Shown here in pieces: positions 26,486 to 35,755 of a stretch of 64,000 nucleotides of DNA. The stretch is from NCBI RefSeq assembly GCF_000969825.1, contig NZ_KQ033920.1:1663075-1727074 (forward strand), read 5' to 3'. The position numbers were made by a program, and so were the translations under genes. The number at the start of each line of letters is the position of its first letter. Position 1 is the stretch's first letter. Below the pieces are notes generated by a model that saw only the letters and a program-made list of their open reading frames with translations, had not been told where the DNA came from and made no database searches. Source of the DNA: Parabacteroides gordonii MS-1 = DSM 23371 (GTDB taxonomy: Bacteria; Bacteroidota; Bacteroidia; Bacteroidales; Tannerellaceae).

Positions 26486-27427
26486 TTAAACCAACAGTAT
26501 TACACCCAGACTGATCAATCCGATAAATATCCAGAGAACAACACCTTGTACCATCGGACGCACGCCGACCTGTTTGATTACCTTACGCGACAGTCCGGCA
26601 CCGATCAGGAAAAGGGTAACGGTAAGGCCTTTCTTTGCCAGCCAAACCAGCGAAGCCGTAATTGTTTCGGGAATAGTCAGGAATGTGTTTGCCACCATTG
26701 CCAGGATGAAGAAGAAGATAAACCAGGGGATACTGATCTTCGCCCCCTTTTGCTGGAAAAGGAACATCGTTACGATCGTGATCGGAATAATCCACAAAGC
26801 ACGTGTCAGCTTGACCATCGTCGCTATTTCAAGCGCTTGCTCGCCATAAGCCGCTCCGGCACCGACCACCGAACTGGTATCGTGGATAGCGATTGCAGCC
26901 CACATACCGAACTGTTCTTGCGTCATACCCAGCAAATGTCCGATCGGCGGGAATATAAACAAGGCGATCGCATTCAGGATAAAAATAGTACCGAGTGCCA
27001 TCGACATTTCATTATCGTTTGCCTTTACTACCGGGCCGACCGCCGCAATGGCACTACCGCCACAGATAGCCGTTCCGGCAGAAATAAGATAGGCTGTCTT
27101 CCGATCCATCATCAGCCGTTTACCCAGGTAGATACCCAGCACCATCACGGCTACAACCGATACAATGGTGAAAAGCATCCCTTCCTTACCGGTCTTTAAC
27201 GACTCATGCAGATTCATACCGAATCCCAAACCTACCACAGAAAACTGCAACAGGTATTTGGATGTTTTCTTACTGAATTTAGGGAAAGGTTGTCCGGCTG
27301 TCATCCCCAATGCCAGCCCCAGAAACAGGGCTACAGCCGGAGAAATAAATGGAAACAGACAAAGGGCAAAAAGGAGAATGAAAAGAGGTTTGTTGTACTT
27401 CGCTAATACTTGTTCGATTGAATCCAT
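26486..27427 (-). CDS. YeiH-family (UPF0324) putative anion/sulfate exporter membrane protein
   Basis: 313 aa, nearly all hydrophobic, with about nine to ten membrane helices. Family marks are GLALGMTAGQPFPKFSKKTSKYLLQFSVVGLGFG region, AGTAICGGSAIAAVGPV and AIHDTSSVVGAGAAYGEQAL. The family is annotated as a putative sulfate exporter; the real substrate is unproved. In E. coli the homologue is controlled by a LysR regulator (YeiE); a LysR gene lies 4 kb away here, not adjacent. It has its own promoter at 27468-27499. Confidence 0.9.
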   Translation of the reverse strand: MDSIEQVLAKYNKPLFILLFALCLFPFISPAVALFLGLALGMTAGQPFPKFSKKTSKYLLQFSVVGLGFGMNLHESLKTGKEGMLFTIVSVVAVMVLGIYLGKRLMMDRKTAYLISAGTAICGGSAIAAVGPVVKANDNEMSMALGTIFILNAIALFIFPPIGHLLGMTQEQFGMWAAIAIHDTSSVVGAGAAYGEQALEIATMVKLTRALWIIPITIVTMFLFQQKGAKISIPWFIFFFILAMVANTFLTIPETITASLVWLAKKGLTVTLFLIGAGLSRKVIKQVGVRPMVQGVVLWIFIGLISLGVILLV

Positions 27428-27467
27428 ATTTTATATCATTTAATTATCTTTTCGTTTTTTGAAGGCG

Positions 27468-27499
27468 CAAAGGTATGATTAATAAGAATACCGATCCAA
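27468..27499 (-). promoter_or_regulatory. Promoter of the YeiH-family gene
   Basis: On the minus strand, -33 TTGG (27496-27499) and -7 TACCTTTG (27468-27475) are 20 bases apart, about 40 bases before the start codon. Confidence 0.65.
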
Positions 27500-27623
27500 T
27501 CACTATATGGAATGGTTAATAACCTGAAGTTATACATCATCCTGCTTCTTCCTACTAATGTATAAAGAAACAGCGCATTAGCTCAGAAAGTTGTAGCGAA
27601 TAAGTGATCAGAAAAATGGAATG

Positions 27624-27807
27624 AGTTCGGGAAGAACTACGTTAATTATGGTCGCAAAGATAGGTATTTATGCCAAAAACGAGCATAAATAGTGCTTGAT
27701 TTTTAGGCTTCGCGTAAAATACATACGAAAAAAGGGGATATTTAGCTGTTTGAACCACCTATTTCTGACAGAAAAGATCTTTTTCTCACCCTAGTTCTTC
27801 CCGAACT
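27624..27807. repeat. Candidate invertible promoter segment bounded by 16-bp inverted repeats
   Basis: AGTTCGGGAAGAACTA at 27624-27639 recurs as its exact reverse complement at 27792-27807, leaving 152 bp between. Each arm is itself a partial palindrome (AGTTC/GAACT around a 5-base centre), like recombinase sites. The enclosed DNA has a TATCTTTG box (27655-27662) that now points left. Inversion would place it at 27769-27776 pointing right, about 50 bases before the 27826 start codon. In the present orientation no TAnnTTTG box faces that gene. This is the layout of Bacteroidales phase-variable promoters. The rest of 27500-27825 holds no gene. Confidence 0.75.
27655..27662 (-). promoter_or_regulatory. 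-7 box inside the candidate invertible segment
   Basis: TATCTTTG on the minus strand followed by CGACC, typical Bacteroidales start context. The -33 region is poor: no TTTG at 19-21 bases, only a TTTTTGG 11 bases upstream. It faces away from the 27826 gene as sequenced. Confidence 0.55.
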
Positions 27808-27825
27808 AATCAAATTCAAAGCATC

Positions 27826-28608
27826 ATGGCAAACAATGAACCAAAGAAACGCAGCATCATCGGTAATCTGACACCGAACAAGATGACAGAACGTGAAGAT
27901 GACTTCACATTCAACACTATTTACGTAGCCAACCGTACGATAAAAGACCTTTGCCGACTCGCAGCCGCCAATAAAAGCAAGTTCAGCGCAACCGAACTCG
28001 AAAGTGCTTACAACGATTTATACGCTCAGGCGAAGGAAGAACTCTACTCTGCTTCTACCGTAGAATTCGGTTTCAGCAACAATTCATTGAGCGCAGACGG
28101 GCCCTTTATCGGCCCCGAAGCCAAGTTTAATCCTGAGGTCAATCACGTTGTTTTACATAGCTCTCCGCGTGCCGAGATACGCGATGAGATGAAAACGATA
28201 GATGTGATCGTGAATAAGGTGGAAGAAGGCATGCCGACCATTATCAAAGTTACCGACGTGGTTACCGGCGCGATAAATGGCAAAATAACTGCCGGCGGTA
28301 ACCTCAACGGCGAAGGCAAGCGTGTCCGCATTGCCGGAGAAGAAGGAAAGCCGGTCGGTTTCTTTTTCATAGCCGAAAAAGACGACACAGAAACAGCCGT
28401 TCCGATGACGTCGGTTTCACGTAACGAACCGACACATTTCTCGTTCACGATCCCGGCACTGGCCGACGGAAAGTATTATCTCGAAATAGCCACCCAGGCC
28501 GGAAGCAACAGCAAGACCCTCGTCAAAGAGGTGCGCCGCAGTCGTTTCCCCTATGTGCTTACCGTAGGTGCCGGTGGTGGCGAAGACGACCGTCCGGTCA
28601 TCGAGTAA
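27826..28608 (+). CDS. HU-like DNA-binding/DUF4469 domain protein
   Basis: 260 aa. The N-terminal ~125 residues (FTFNTIYVANRTIKDLCRLAAANKSKFSATELESAYNDLY region) resemble the HU/IHF-like domain that Bacteroidales pair with DUF4469, and the C-terminal half (residues 140-250) is a beta-rich DUF4469-like domain ending FPYVLTVGAGGGEDDRPVIE. No signal peptide. I do not know its function; DNA binding is inferred from the fold assignment. It is the first gene downstream of the candidate invertible promoter, and a large secreted protein follows. Confidence 0.7.
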   Translation: MANNEPKKRSIIGNLTPNKMTEREDDFTFNTIYVANRTIKDLCRLAAANKSKFSATELESAYNDLYAQAKEELYSASTVEFGFSNNSLSADGPFIGPEAKFNPEVNHVVLHSSPRAEIRDEMKTIDVIVNKVEEGMPTIIKVTDVVTGAINGKITAGGNLNGEGKRVRIAGEEGKPVGFFFIAEKDDTETAVPMTSVSRNEPTHFSFTIPALADGKYYLEIATQAGSNSKTLVKEVRRSRFPYVLTVGAGGGEDDRPVIE

Positions 28609-28646
28609 CCCATCCTCATCTCCCCTCTCCACACAGACGGTAGCCG

Positions 28647-28706
28647 TCTCCGAGGGGAGATGCCACCCGTCTCCGGTCGCAGACGCTTGTCGTCTCCCCT
28701 CGGAGA
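28647..28706 (+). repeat. GC-rich inverted repeat between the DUF4469 gene and the secreted protein gene
   Basis: TCTCCGAGGGGAGA at 28647-28660 is the exact reverse complement of 28693-28706, a 14-bp stem with a 32-base loop. No T-run follows, so it may attenuate or stabilise the mRNA rather than terminate it. Confidence 0.6.
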
Positions 28707-28766
28707 TGGGTGACGTAAATTTTAGTAATCAATTTTCAATCATATATGCAAAAAGAATTTATAGGT

Positions 28767-31442
28767 ATGAAACAACAGATGCGATCGATAACTTTATTTT
28801 GTCTGCTGATGCTTTTATACACAGGGAAAGGCTATGGACAAGCAAAACTAAAGACAAATATCGGAGATTCAGGCCTGACAATAGTCACCGAAGGGAGCAG
28901 TCCGGATGATTATGAATATACATTAACAACAGATGACTTTTATCACGTAAATGTATTAACGATTAAAAGTAGCAAACCGATAACTATTTCGGGAACTTCG
29001 TCCGATAATATAACAATAGCAGGAGGTGTAATAGCAAATGTAACAATCGATGGGCTATCGATCAAGAATGGCAAACAGGATGGCCCGTTCTCTGTTTCTC
29101 CCGATGCCACACTAAACTTAACGCTGAAAGGCAAAAACGAATTAACCGCAGAAAATCCGGACAAAAGCGGTCTCAGTGTTCCCGAAGGAGCTACATTATT
29201 CATCCGGGGAGAGGGGGAATTAACGGCAATAGGATGTTCGAGCGGTGCCGGAATCGGAGGAAATTACGATACAAGCTGCGGCAATATTACTATTGAAAGC
29301 GGAACGATTACGGCTAAAAATACCGACGATGGACCTGGTATTGGTGGGAGCTATAACAGGTCAACTAACACAAACAATGGTTCCATAACAATAACCGGAG
29401 GAAATATTACAGCTATAGGAGGATCTAAGTCAGCCTGTATAGGAGGATATGGTGGATATAATGGAGCGGGGACTGCCGGGGCCGGAACCATCCTGATCAC
29501 CGGTGGAGTGATCACGGCCTTGGGAAATGGTATCGGTGGAGGTGACAATAACACAGATGGTAAAATCACTATCTCCGGAAATCCCGTCATCAAGACAGGG
29601 AAGATTAATACGACAGATACAGAGAAAAATGGCGGTATTTTGTTTATTGGCGATAATGAGACAGCGTTAAAGAATGGATCTGTATACGGTAATACTATTC
29701 TTCCTGATGGCTATATCAACGAAGAAGGGACTACACTTACAATACAGGATGGAGCTTCTTTAATTATTGAGAATGACAAAACGCTGGTTAATAACGGGAC
29801 AATAAAAACAGAGGGAAGTGGAACACTAACTAACAATGGTACAATCCATAACACAGGGACAGTTCCCAACGGTGTTGATGGAGTGTTATCCCCCTATCCC
29901 ACTGTAAAAATAAACGATATTCTACCGACGAGCTATACTTATATCGGATTAGCTATCGAACCGACACCTACAGTAACCGACCAAAATAGTGGTAATACGT
30001 TAACACTGAATACTGATTATATACTTACTTATTCCAATAACGTAAATGTAGGGACTGCAACGGTAATAATTGCTCCCCAAAAGAATAAATACTTCGGTGG
30101 CAGTTCCGTTGAAAAGCAATTTACAATCACCGCAGGAACCCTCACTGTCACCCCGGAAGACGGACAGGTTCTTTATCAGGATGAGTCCACCACTTATTTT
30201 CCAACCTATACTTATAGCGGTCAGGTCAGCGGAGAAACTCCCGCGTTTACCGATCATCTGAAATGGGACAACAGCGACAAGAAAATTAAAAGTGGCAATC
30301 TGGCACTTGCCGACAACAATGCCGGTAACTTCAAAGCATCCAATTATACACTAACGGTTGATGAAACCAAATCATTCACTCTGATTGCCGAGAATATAGC
30401 AGATAAAGAAGCTACTCCGGAAGCCGCAGACGGAAATCCGAAGGTCAGCGACTGGTACACCGGAAATGTCATTATCAAAGCCCCTACCGACTTCAAGATC
30501 AAACAGACCAGAGTAACGGAGTTACGCAGTACAGACGACTGGACAGCAACCTCCCTCACCTTCGACCGGGAAGGCAAGCACACCGTCCGCTACCAATTGA
30601 AACGTGACGGACGCACCAATCCCCTTACCGAGAAGTCTGTCGATATCAATCTCGATAAGTCCGCCCCTACCATCGGTGAACCCGTAAAAGGTGCAGACGG
30701 CAAGAGTTTTACCCTCAAAGTGGGTGATGCATATAGCGGCATCGCTTCTATCACCTACAATCTGAACAGCGCAGGCGAAACAACCGTCAGCGACTTTACA
30801 CAAGGTGACAAGAGCTATACACTTTCCCTCACCCCGCTGGACTACGGCACGCATAGTATAGCGGTAACCGTTACCGATGTGGCCGGACATTCGACCACCG
30901 ACACCCGCAGTATCGAACTGAAAAAAACGGAGAATCCCGATCAACCGGTAGTGAAACCCGACCCAATCTACTATACCGTAACGATCCCGGCTGTTGAAGG
31001 AGCCACGACCGACCCGGTGGCGGGTGAGTATCAGGTGGAGTCATGGAGTAGTTTCCGCTTTTATCTCACCCTCGATAGCGATTATAACCAATCGGAACCC
31101 GTTGTAACAACCGACCGCGGTGAAACGCTGATACCGCGCACTTCCGATGGTGCCTACATTGTGAAATACGTGCGTGATGATGTCGCTATATCTATCGACG
31201 GCATCGTGAAGAACCCCGATCCGGTAGCGAATGAGGAGTTACAGACGGAAGGTATCCGTATCTATGCAGCCAACGGTTATCTGCATATACAAACGTCGAA
31301 GCCTGAAAAGGTGTATATCTTTACGCCCGACGGACGTTTGAAAACAATGCTACTTGTTACCGATAGCGGGGAACGGATAGCATTAGCGAAAGGTGTCTAT
31401 TTCGTAAAGGCAGGAGAAAGAGTATATAAAACGGTATTGTAA
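28767..31442 (+). CDS. Large secreted repeat protein with MBG-like domains and DUF6383-type C-terminal tail
   Basis: 891 aa from MKQQMRSITLF (an upstream Met at 28746 adds seven residues). Signal peptide at 1-23. Residues about 25-330 form a Gly/Thr/Ile-rich beta-helix-like region resembling Bacteroidales carbohydrate-binding DUF4353 repeats (GIGGNYD, GIGGSYN, CIGGYGG). An MBG-like segment follows (TYSNNVNVGTATVIIAPQKN), then Ig-like domains (SAPTIGEPVKGADGKSFTL, GTHSIAVTVTDVAGH). The last ~75 residues (VYIFTPDGRLKT then GVYFVKAGERVYKTVL) match the tails at 57.9 and 63.8 kb and look like a cell-surface or secretion sorting tail. Likely surface adhesin or matrix protein. It is placed to be controlled by the candidate invertible promoter. 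Confidence 0.75.
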   Translation: MKQQMRSITLFCLLMLLYTGKGYGQAKLKTNIGDSGLTIVTEGSSPDDYEYTLTTDDFYHVNVLTIKSSKPITISGTSSDNITIAGGVIANVTIDGLSIKNGKQDGPFSVSPDATLNLTLKGKNELTAENPDKSGLSVPEGATLFIRGEGELTAIGCSSGAGIGGNYDTSCGNITIESGTITAKNTDDGPGIGGSYNRSTNTNNGSITITGGNITAIGGSKSACIGGYGGYNGAGTAGAGTILITGGVITALGNGIGGGDNNTDGKITISGNPVIKTGKINTTDTEKNGGILFIGDNETALKNGSVYGNTILPDGYINEEGTTLTIQDGASLIIENDKTLVNNGTIKTEGSGTLTNNGTIHNTGTVPNGVDGVLSPYPTVKINDILPTSYTYIGLAIEPTPTVTDQNSGNTLTLNTDYILTYSNNVNVGTATVIIAPQKNKYFGGSSVEKQFTITAGTLTVTPEDGQVLYQDESTTYFPTYTYSGQVSGETPAFTDHLKWDNSDKKIKSGNLALADNNAGNFKASNYTLTVDETKSFTLIAENIADKEATPEAADGNPKVSDWYTGNVIIKAPTDFKIKQTRVTELRSTDDWTATSLTFDREGKHTVRYQLKRDGRTNPLTEKSVDINLDKSAPTIGEPVKGADGKSFTLKVGDAYSGIASITYNLNSAGETTVSDFTQGDKSYTLSLTPLDYGTHSIAVTVTDVAGHSTTDTRSIELKKTENPDQPVVKPDPIYYTVTIPAVEGATTDPVAGEYQVESWSSFRFYLTLDSDYNQSEPVVTTDRGETLIPRTSDGAYIVKYVRDDVAISIDGIVKNPDPVANEELQTEGIRIYAANGYLHIQTSKPEKVYIFTPDGRLKTMLLVTDSGERIALAKGVYFVKAGERVYKTVL

Positions 31443-31451
31443 AGCCGAAGT

Positions 31452-31499
31452 CTATAAATAAAGAAGGGGCTGTTGAAACAGCCCCTTCTTTATTTATAG
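31452..31499. terminator. Strong bidirectional terminator
   Basis: A perfect 22-bp stem (31452-31473 with 31478-31499) around a TGAA loop has A/T tails on both sides. It ends the rightward secreted-protein gene and overlaps the stop codon of the leftward LysR gene. Confidence 0.95.
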
Positions 31500-32374
31500 G
31501 TCTCCGTATACCGCATAAAGCTCTCTTCCAATCCCCCACTCTGCCCCATCAGTTGCACAAAAGAGAACATCCGCTCGGCAGAGAAATCAGTCACATCGAT
31601 CACCTTAAATACTCCCGACATCAGTTCGCGGGCTACGGCACGCACCGAAACGATTGCCAGCGCATCCGAATTCTCCAGGAAAAGTTTGATACTCTCCGTG
31701 CTTCCCAGCTGCATTAATACTTTCAAGTGGGATAATTTGATCTGATGTTCGCCTAAAGCCGACTCCAATACGGCCAACGTACCCGAACCATTCTCACGAA
31801 GCACGAGGGGAAGGGTACATAACTGTTCGAGCGTCAGCTCCTCGTAATGAGCCAGTTTGCTTCCGGTATGGGTGATCACCACTAGTTCATCTTTCATGAA
31901 AGGGGTATAATGGAGCGAACTCTGACGGGCATATCCTTCCACCAGCCCCAGCGTGATCTTTCCGTCGCGGAGAGCCTTTTCTATATCATGGCTGTTCCCG
32001 TTAAGCAGCGACACGCGGATATCCGGGAACTTGCGGACAAAGGACGACAGGATAGGCGGCAGCACATATTGCGCGATCGTGGTACTGGCTCCCAGACGCA
32101 ACTCACCACAGACGTTATCCGTAAGCAGGTTCATTTCAAAATCCAGTTGCCGGTAGGCGGCCAGCAGTGTATTGGTGTGCGACAATAACAGTTCCCCGGC
32201 ACGGGTCAGCACAATGCGGTTGCCTGTACGGTCGAAAAGCGGGGTTTTATATTGCACTTCCAGTTCATGAATATGTTTGCTTATGGCAGGTTGACTGATA
32301 AACAATTCCTTCGACGCTTTTGTAAAGCTCAGGTTAGTCGCTACGCTATAAAATACCTTCAGGCGAAAATCCAT
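31490..32374 (-). CDS. LysR-family transcriptional regulator
   Basis: 294 aa, the usual length. The winged HTH is at residues 1-60 (SFTKASKELFISQPAISKHIHELEVQYKTPLFDRTGNRIVLTRAGELLL), followed by a linker helix and a periplasmic-binding-like effector domain (about 90-290). The effector is unknown; the sequence recalls the CysB/YeiE-like branch. It is divergent from the AsmA-like gene with 87 bases between, and back-to-back promoter boxes are present, so that gene could be a target. Confidence 0.93.
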   Translation of the reverse strand: MDFRLKVFYSVATNLSFTKASKELFISQPAISKHIHELEVQYKTPLFDRTGNRIVLTRAGELLLSHTNTLLAAYRQLDFEMNLLTDNVCGELRLGASTTIAQYVLPPILSSFVRKFPDIRVSLLNGNSHDIEKALRDGKITLGLVEGYARQSSLHYTPFMKDELVVITHTGSKLAHYEELTLEQLCTLPLVLRENGSGTLAVLESALGEHQIKLSHLKVLMQLGSTESIKLFLENSDALAIVSVRAVARELMSGVFKVIDVTDFSAERMFSFVQLMGQSGGLEESFMRYTETYK

Positions 32375-32408
32375 ATCCCTTATAATTTTTAAATAAACTT
32401 ATCAGGGA

Positions 32409-32416
32409 CAAAGATA
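32409..32416 (-). promoter_or_regulatory. -7 box for the LysR gene
   Basis: TATCTTTG on the minus strand, 35 bases before the start codon. Confidence 0.5.
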
Positions 32417-32430
32417 TGAGTTTATTTACA

Positions 32431-32438
32431 TACTTTTG
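32431..32438 (+). promoter_or_regulatory. -7 box for the AsmA-like gene
   Basis: TACTTTTG, 24 bases before the ATG at 32462, divergent from the LysR box. Confidence 0.5.
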
Positions 32439-32461
32439 TATGACCATAACATGAAGGCATT

Positions 32462-35400
32462 ATGAAGATAAGCAAAAAAGCACTAACAATCGTCGCAATC
32501 ATTCTCGTTACCCTGTTCTTTATCCTTCCGGGTATCGGATTCAGTATACTTAACTGGGGAGTTCTTCCACCGGAGAGGTTAACTCCACTCGTTATCGAAC
32601 AAACGAACAAATTCCTCGACGCCCATCTGGACTGCGAGCGGATCGAGCTGACCTATTTCGAAACGTACCCGCACCTGGGGATCAAACTGATCAACGGGCA
32701 CCTGATCTCGCATGCCGCCGAAGACTCGACCGCCCATGTCGAGGAACTGGCCATCCCGTCCGACTCGCTGCTGGCATTTAAGAAAGCAATCATTTCGCTC
32801 CGCCCGACCGACTATCTGTTCGGGGGCAAGATCACGATCGGCGAAATAAATATAGAAGAACCCCGCTTTTACGGCTATGTCAACAAGAAAGGAGCTGCCA
32901 ACTGGGACATTTATTCGAGTGAACCCGACTCTACCGAAACCGATAAGAAGCCTTTACCGCCTATCGACCTGCAGAAAGTACGCATCACCAACGGCCGTTT
33001 CACCTACGACGACCGCCAAGGCGACCTGTTTGCCGAAATAAACGGCTTCTTCCTCAACCTGGACGGTTCGCTGACAAATGGGGAAAACAAACTGGATATC
33101 GAAACCGGCTCCACTTCCATCCTCTTTAGTAGCCCGACCTATACATTAGAGAATAAACTGGCACTGAAACTGAAAAGTCAGCTCCTGCTCTCGGACAACT
33201 TCAACACAGTCACCCTGAATAATGCCGAGTTGCTGGTAAACAACCTGCCTTTCACCGCCGACGGTTCCATCAGCAGCCTGCCCCTGCTGAAACAGACCCG
33301 GATCGATATGGAAGTCGGGCTTAAGATATCCGATATGAACGACCTGCTTCATTTCATCCCCGATGCTTATTTCCAAAACCGGGACAAGACACTGGCGAAA
33401 GGCTCTATTATTATGGAAGGGAATATACATGGTTTCCTGGGCGACAGTATCGCGCCGTCCGTCAACCTGTGTTGCAAGATTGAGAATGGTTCCTATCATA
33501 TGAAAGGGCTCAAACAGGGTATCGACACCCTGCAAATGGATATGGATCTTCATCTGAACGGGCTGTACCCCGACTCCTCGTTCGTCTCTCTCGAACAACT
33601 GACACTGAAAGGCTTAACAACCTCTCTCGATATGCAGGGCAAAGTCACCAACCTGCTCACCTCGCCGAATGTAGATGCCAATATAAAGGGAAAGATCGAC
33701 TTTACCCGCCTGGCGAAAGAGTTCCTCAACCCGGATACATTGCTTGTACAAGGTGTAATGGATGCCGACCTTTCCGCATCGTTCAATGTGGACGATCTGC
33801 TGAACAGCCAGTACGGAAAGATACATGCCTCCGGCCGGCTGAATATAGATACGCTGAAAGCTTACAGCCAACCGCTGGGGATGGATGTATTCATCACCAA
33901 GGCTCATTTTTCTGTCGACTCTACCGGGGCGAGCAGTTCTTACCTGGAAAACAAAGACCTGCTAAGCATGTCGATGTCGGTCGATAGCCTGAACGTTAAA
34001 TATCAGGAAGCCATCAGTACCAATATAAGTAAGTTGGCCATACAGGCAAAGACCTCTCCTGTAATAGACACGACCGCCGTTATCCCGATGACGGGACAAA
34101 TCAGGTTCGACTACTTGCGTACCCGGTTACCGGACTCTGTATTGCTGGTTGCCGGACGGACGGTATTGAAGGGGGGAATCAAATCTTCGGACTCCGACAA
34201 GCGGATACCAACGGTCGGAGCCACGATCTCTGTCGATACCCTCCGTTATTTCAGTATCCCGATGCGCACCGGTATGATACTCTCTGAAAATACGTTTAAC
34301 CTGCAGGCTTTGCCTTATCGCGATGCCATGCGCCAGCGTTGGCTTGCCCGGACAGACACCACGCGCATTAACACGACAAGACGTGTACGCCGTCCCCGGA
34401 CAGCAGGCAACCCGGCCCAAACAGATTCAACCGACGTCACCACCCAGTTGTTACGGCAATGGGAAGTACGCGGCAGCCTGTCATTCAAACAAATGCGCGG
34501 ATTCAGCCGTATGATGCCTATTCCTATAAAAATAGATCAGACTACGATGAAGTTCAACACCAACGACATCACTCTCACCGATGCCCGCCTGCATCTGGGT
34601 AAGAGTAATTTCGTGTTGAACGGAGAGATCAACAAGATACGCCAAGCGATGTTGCGGGGCGGCAAGCTGAAAGGGAAATTCTCCCTTACCTCCGATTATA
34701 TCGATTGCAACCAGCTTATAAAAGCCATGAACTCCGGAATGCAATATGCCGAACAGCACGGTTCCGCAGATCAGGAAAGCCTGAGCGCAGAAAGCCTGGC
34801 TACGCTGGATACCCACACCTTGCAGGATTCCATAACGGTAGCCTCGCTCGACACGACCGACCAGGTATTTGTCATCCCGGCCTATCTGGATATGACGCTT
34901 CATACCGATGCCAAAAGGATAGACTTCAAAGATGCGGAGCTTAGCAATGTTGAAGGTGAAATAATTATCCGCGACCAAAGCATCAACCTGAGCAACCTGG
35001 CCATGAATTCGAATATCGGCCGTGGTAACATGACGATGTTCTATACGGCAAAAGATAACAGCGGCGCCTCCGCCGGGTTCGATCTCGATATGGAGGATGT
35101 TATGGTCGAAAAATTGATCAGCCTCTATCCCGCTATCGACACATTGGTTCCGATGCTTCGTTCGTTCGAAGGGGTCGTAGACTGCCAGATCACGGCTACC
35201 TGTAAGATGGACTCTACCATGTCGATCGAACTGCCGTCATTGCATTCGGCCTGTTACCTGCATGGAGAGAATATGGTGTTGCTGGATGGCGAAACATTCA
35301 CCGAGATTTCAAAAACGCTTATGTTTAAGAATAAGAAACGTAACGTGATAGATAGTATTTCCGTCGACCTGGCTATCAAGGATAACAAGATAGAAGTATT

Positions 35401-35755
35401 CCCTTTCCTCGTCGAAATGGATCGTTACAAAGTTGCCGTCGGGGGTACGCACAACCTGGATATGACATTCAACTACCACCTGTCGGTATTGAAATCGCCT
35501 GTCCCGTTCAAGCTCGGTATAGACATAACCGGCAATCTGGACGACTTCAAATATAAGATCGTGAAATGCCGTTACAAAGACCTCTTTAAGCCGGCCAAAG
35601 AAGCTGAACTGGACAGCACCCGTACCAACGTAAGGAAGGAGATACGCGAGTCGATCCGTAAACAAATAAAAGAGACTGCTCCCGAACTGGTGAGCAGCCT
35701 CTCATCTTCTAATCAAATATCAACACCGGCTATGGAAGAAACCGGTGTTTTATAG
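32462..35755 (+). CDS. AsmA-like protein (AsmA/TamB superfamily)
   Basis: 1097 aa. One N-terminal membrane helix (about 8-30, LTIVAIILVTLFFILPGIGFSIL) anchors a long periplasmic beta-rich rod, the shape of AsmA/TamB/YhdP-type lipid-bridging proteins. Family marks include an early FETYPHLGIKLINGHLI and repeated D-x-N/G-x-F strands. The C-terminus is charged (RKEIRESIRKQIKETAPELVSSL). Likely role is outer-membrane homeostasis or phospholipid transfer, inferred from the family. Its stop codon abuts the convergent rfbB stop with no base between, and a terminator hairpin lies inside its last codons. A separate TamB homologue is at 48.8 kb. Confidence 0.88.
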   Translation: MKISKKALTIVAIILVTLFFILPGIGFSILNWGVLPPERLTPLVIEQTNKFLDAHLDCERIELTYFETYPHLGIKLINGHLISHAAEDSTAHVEELAIPSDSLLAFKKAIISLRPTDYLFGGKITIGEINIEEPRFYGYVNKKGAANWDIYSSEPDSTETDKKPLPPIDLQKVRITNGRFTYDDRQGDLFAEINGFFLNLDGSLTNGENKLDIETGSTSILFSSPTYTLENKLALKLKSQLLLSDNFNTVTLNNAELLVNNLPFTADGSISSLPLLKQTRIDMEVGLKISDMNDLLHFIPDAYFQNRDKTLAKGSIIMEGNIHGFLGDSIAPSVNLCCKIENGSYHMKGLKQGIDTLQMDMDLHLNGLYPDSSFVSLEQLTLKGLTTSLDMQGKVTNLLTSPNVDANIKGKIDFTRLAKEFLNPDTLLVQGVMDADLSASFNVDDLLNSQYGKIHASGRLNIDTLKAYSQPLGMDVFITKAHFSVDSTGASSSYLENKDLLSMSMSVDSLNVKYQEAISTNISKLAIQAKTSPVIDTTAVIPMTGQIRFDYLRTRLPDSVLLVAGRTVLKGGIKSSDSDKRIPTVGATISVDTLRYFSIPMRTGMILSENTFNLQALPYRDAMRQRWLARTDTTRINTTRRVRRPRTAGNPAQTDSTDVTTQLLRQWEVRGSLSFKQMRGFSRMMPIPIKIDQTTMKFNTNDITLTDARLHLGKSNFVLNGEINKIRQAMLRGGKLKGKFSLTSDYIDCNQLIKAMNSGMQYAEQHGSADQESLSAESLATLDTHTLQDSITVASLDTTDQVFVIPAYLDMTLHTDAKRIDFKDAELSNVEGEIIIRDQSINLSNLAMNSNIGRGNMTMFYTAKDNSGASAGFDLDMEDVMVEKLISLYPAIDTLVPMLRSFEGVVDCQITATCKMDSTMSIELPSLHSACYLHGENMVLLDGETFTEISKTLMFKNKKRNVIDSISVDLAIKDNKIEVFPFLVEMDRYKVAVGGTHNLDMTFNYHLSVLKSPVPFKLGIDITGNLDDFKYKIVKCRYKDLFKPAKEAELDSTRTNVRKEIRESIRKQIKETAPELVSSLSSSNQISTPAMEETGVL
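35722..35753 (+). terminator. Terminator hairpin inside the AsmA-like gene's last codons
   Basis: AACACCGG (35722-35729) pairs with CCGGTGTT (35742-35749), then TTAT follows. It overlaps coding sequence because the convergent rfbB stop starts immediately after. Confidence 0.6.

Noticed and set aside
27655-27662. TATCTTTG box as a second promoter for the YeiH-family gene
   Set aside because: That gene already has a closer, better promoter with a -33 element at 27468-27499; the box makes more sense as the movable promoter.
28647-28706. Rho-independent terminator between the DUF4469 and secreted-protein genes
   Set aside because: The stem is strong but the loop is 32 bases and no T-run follows on either strand.
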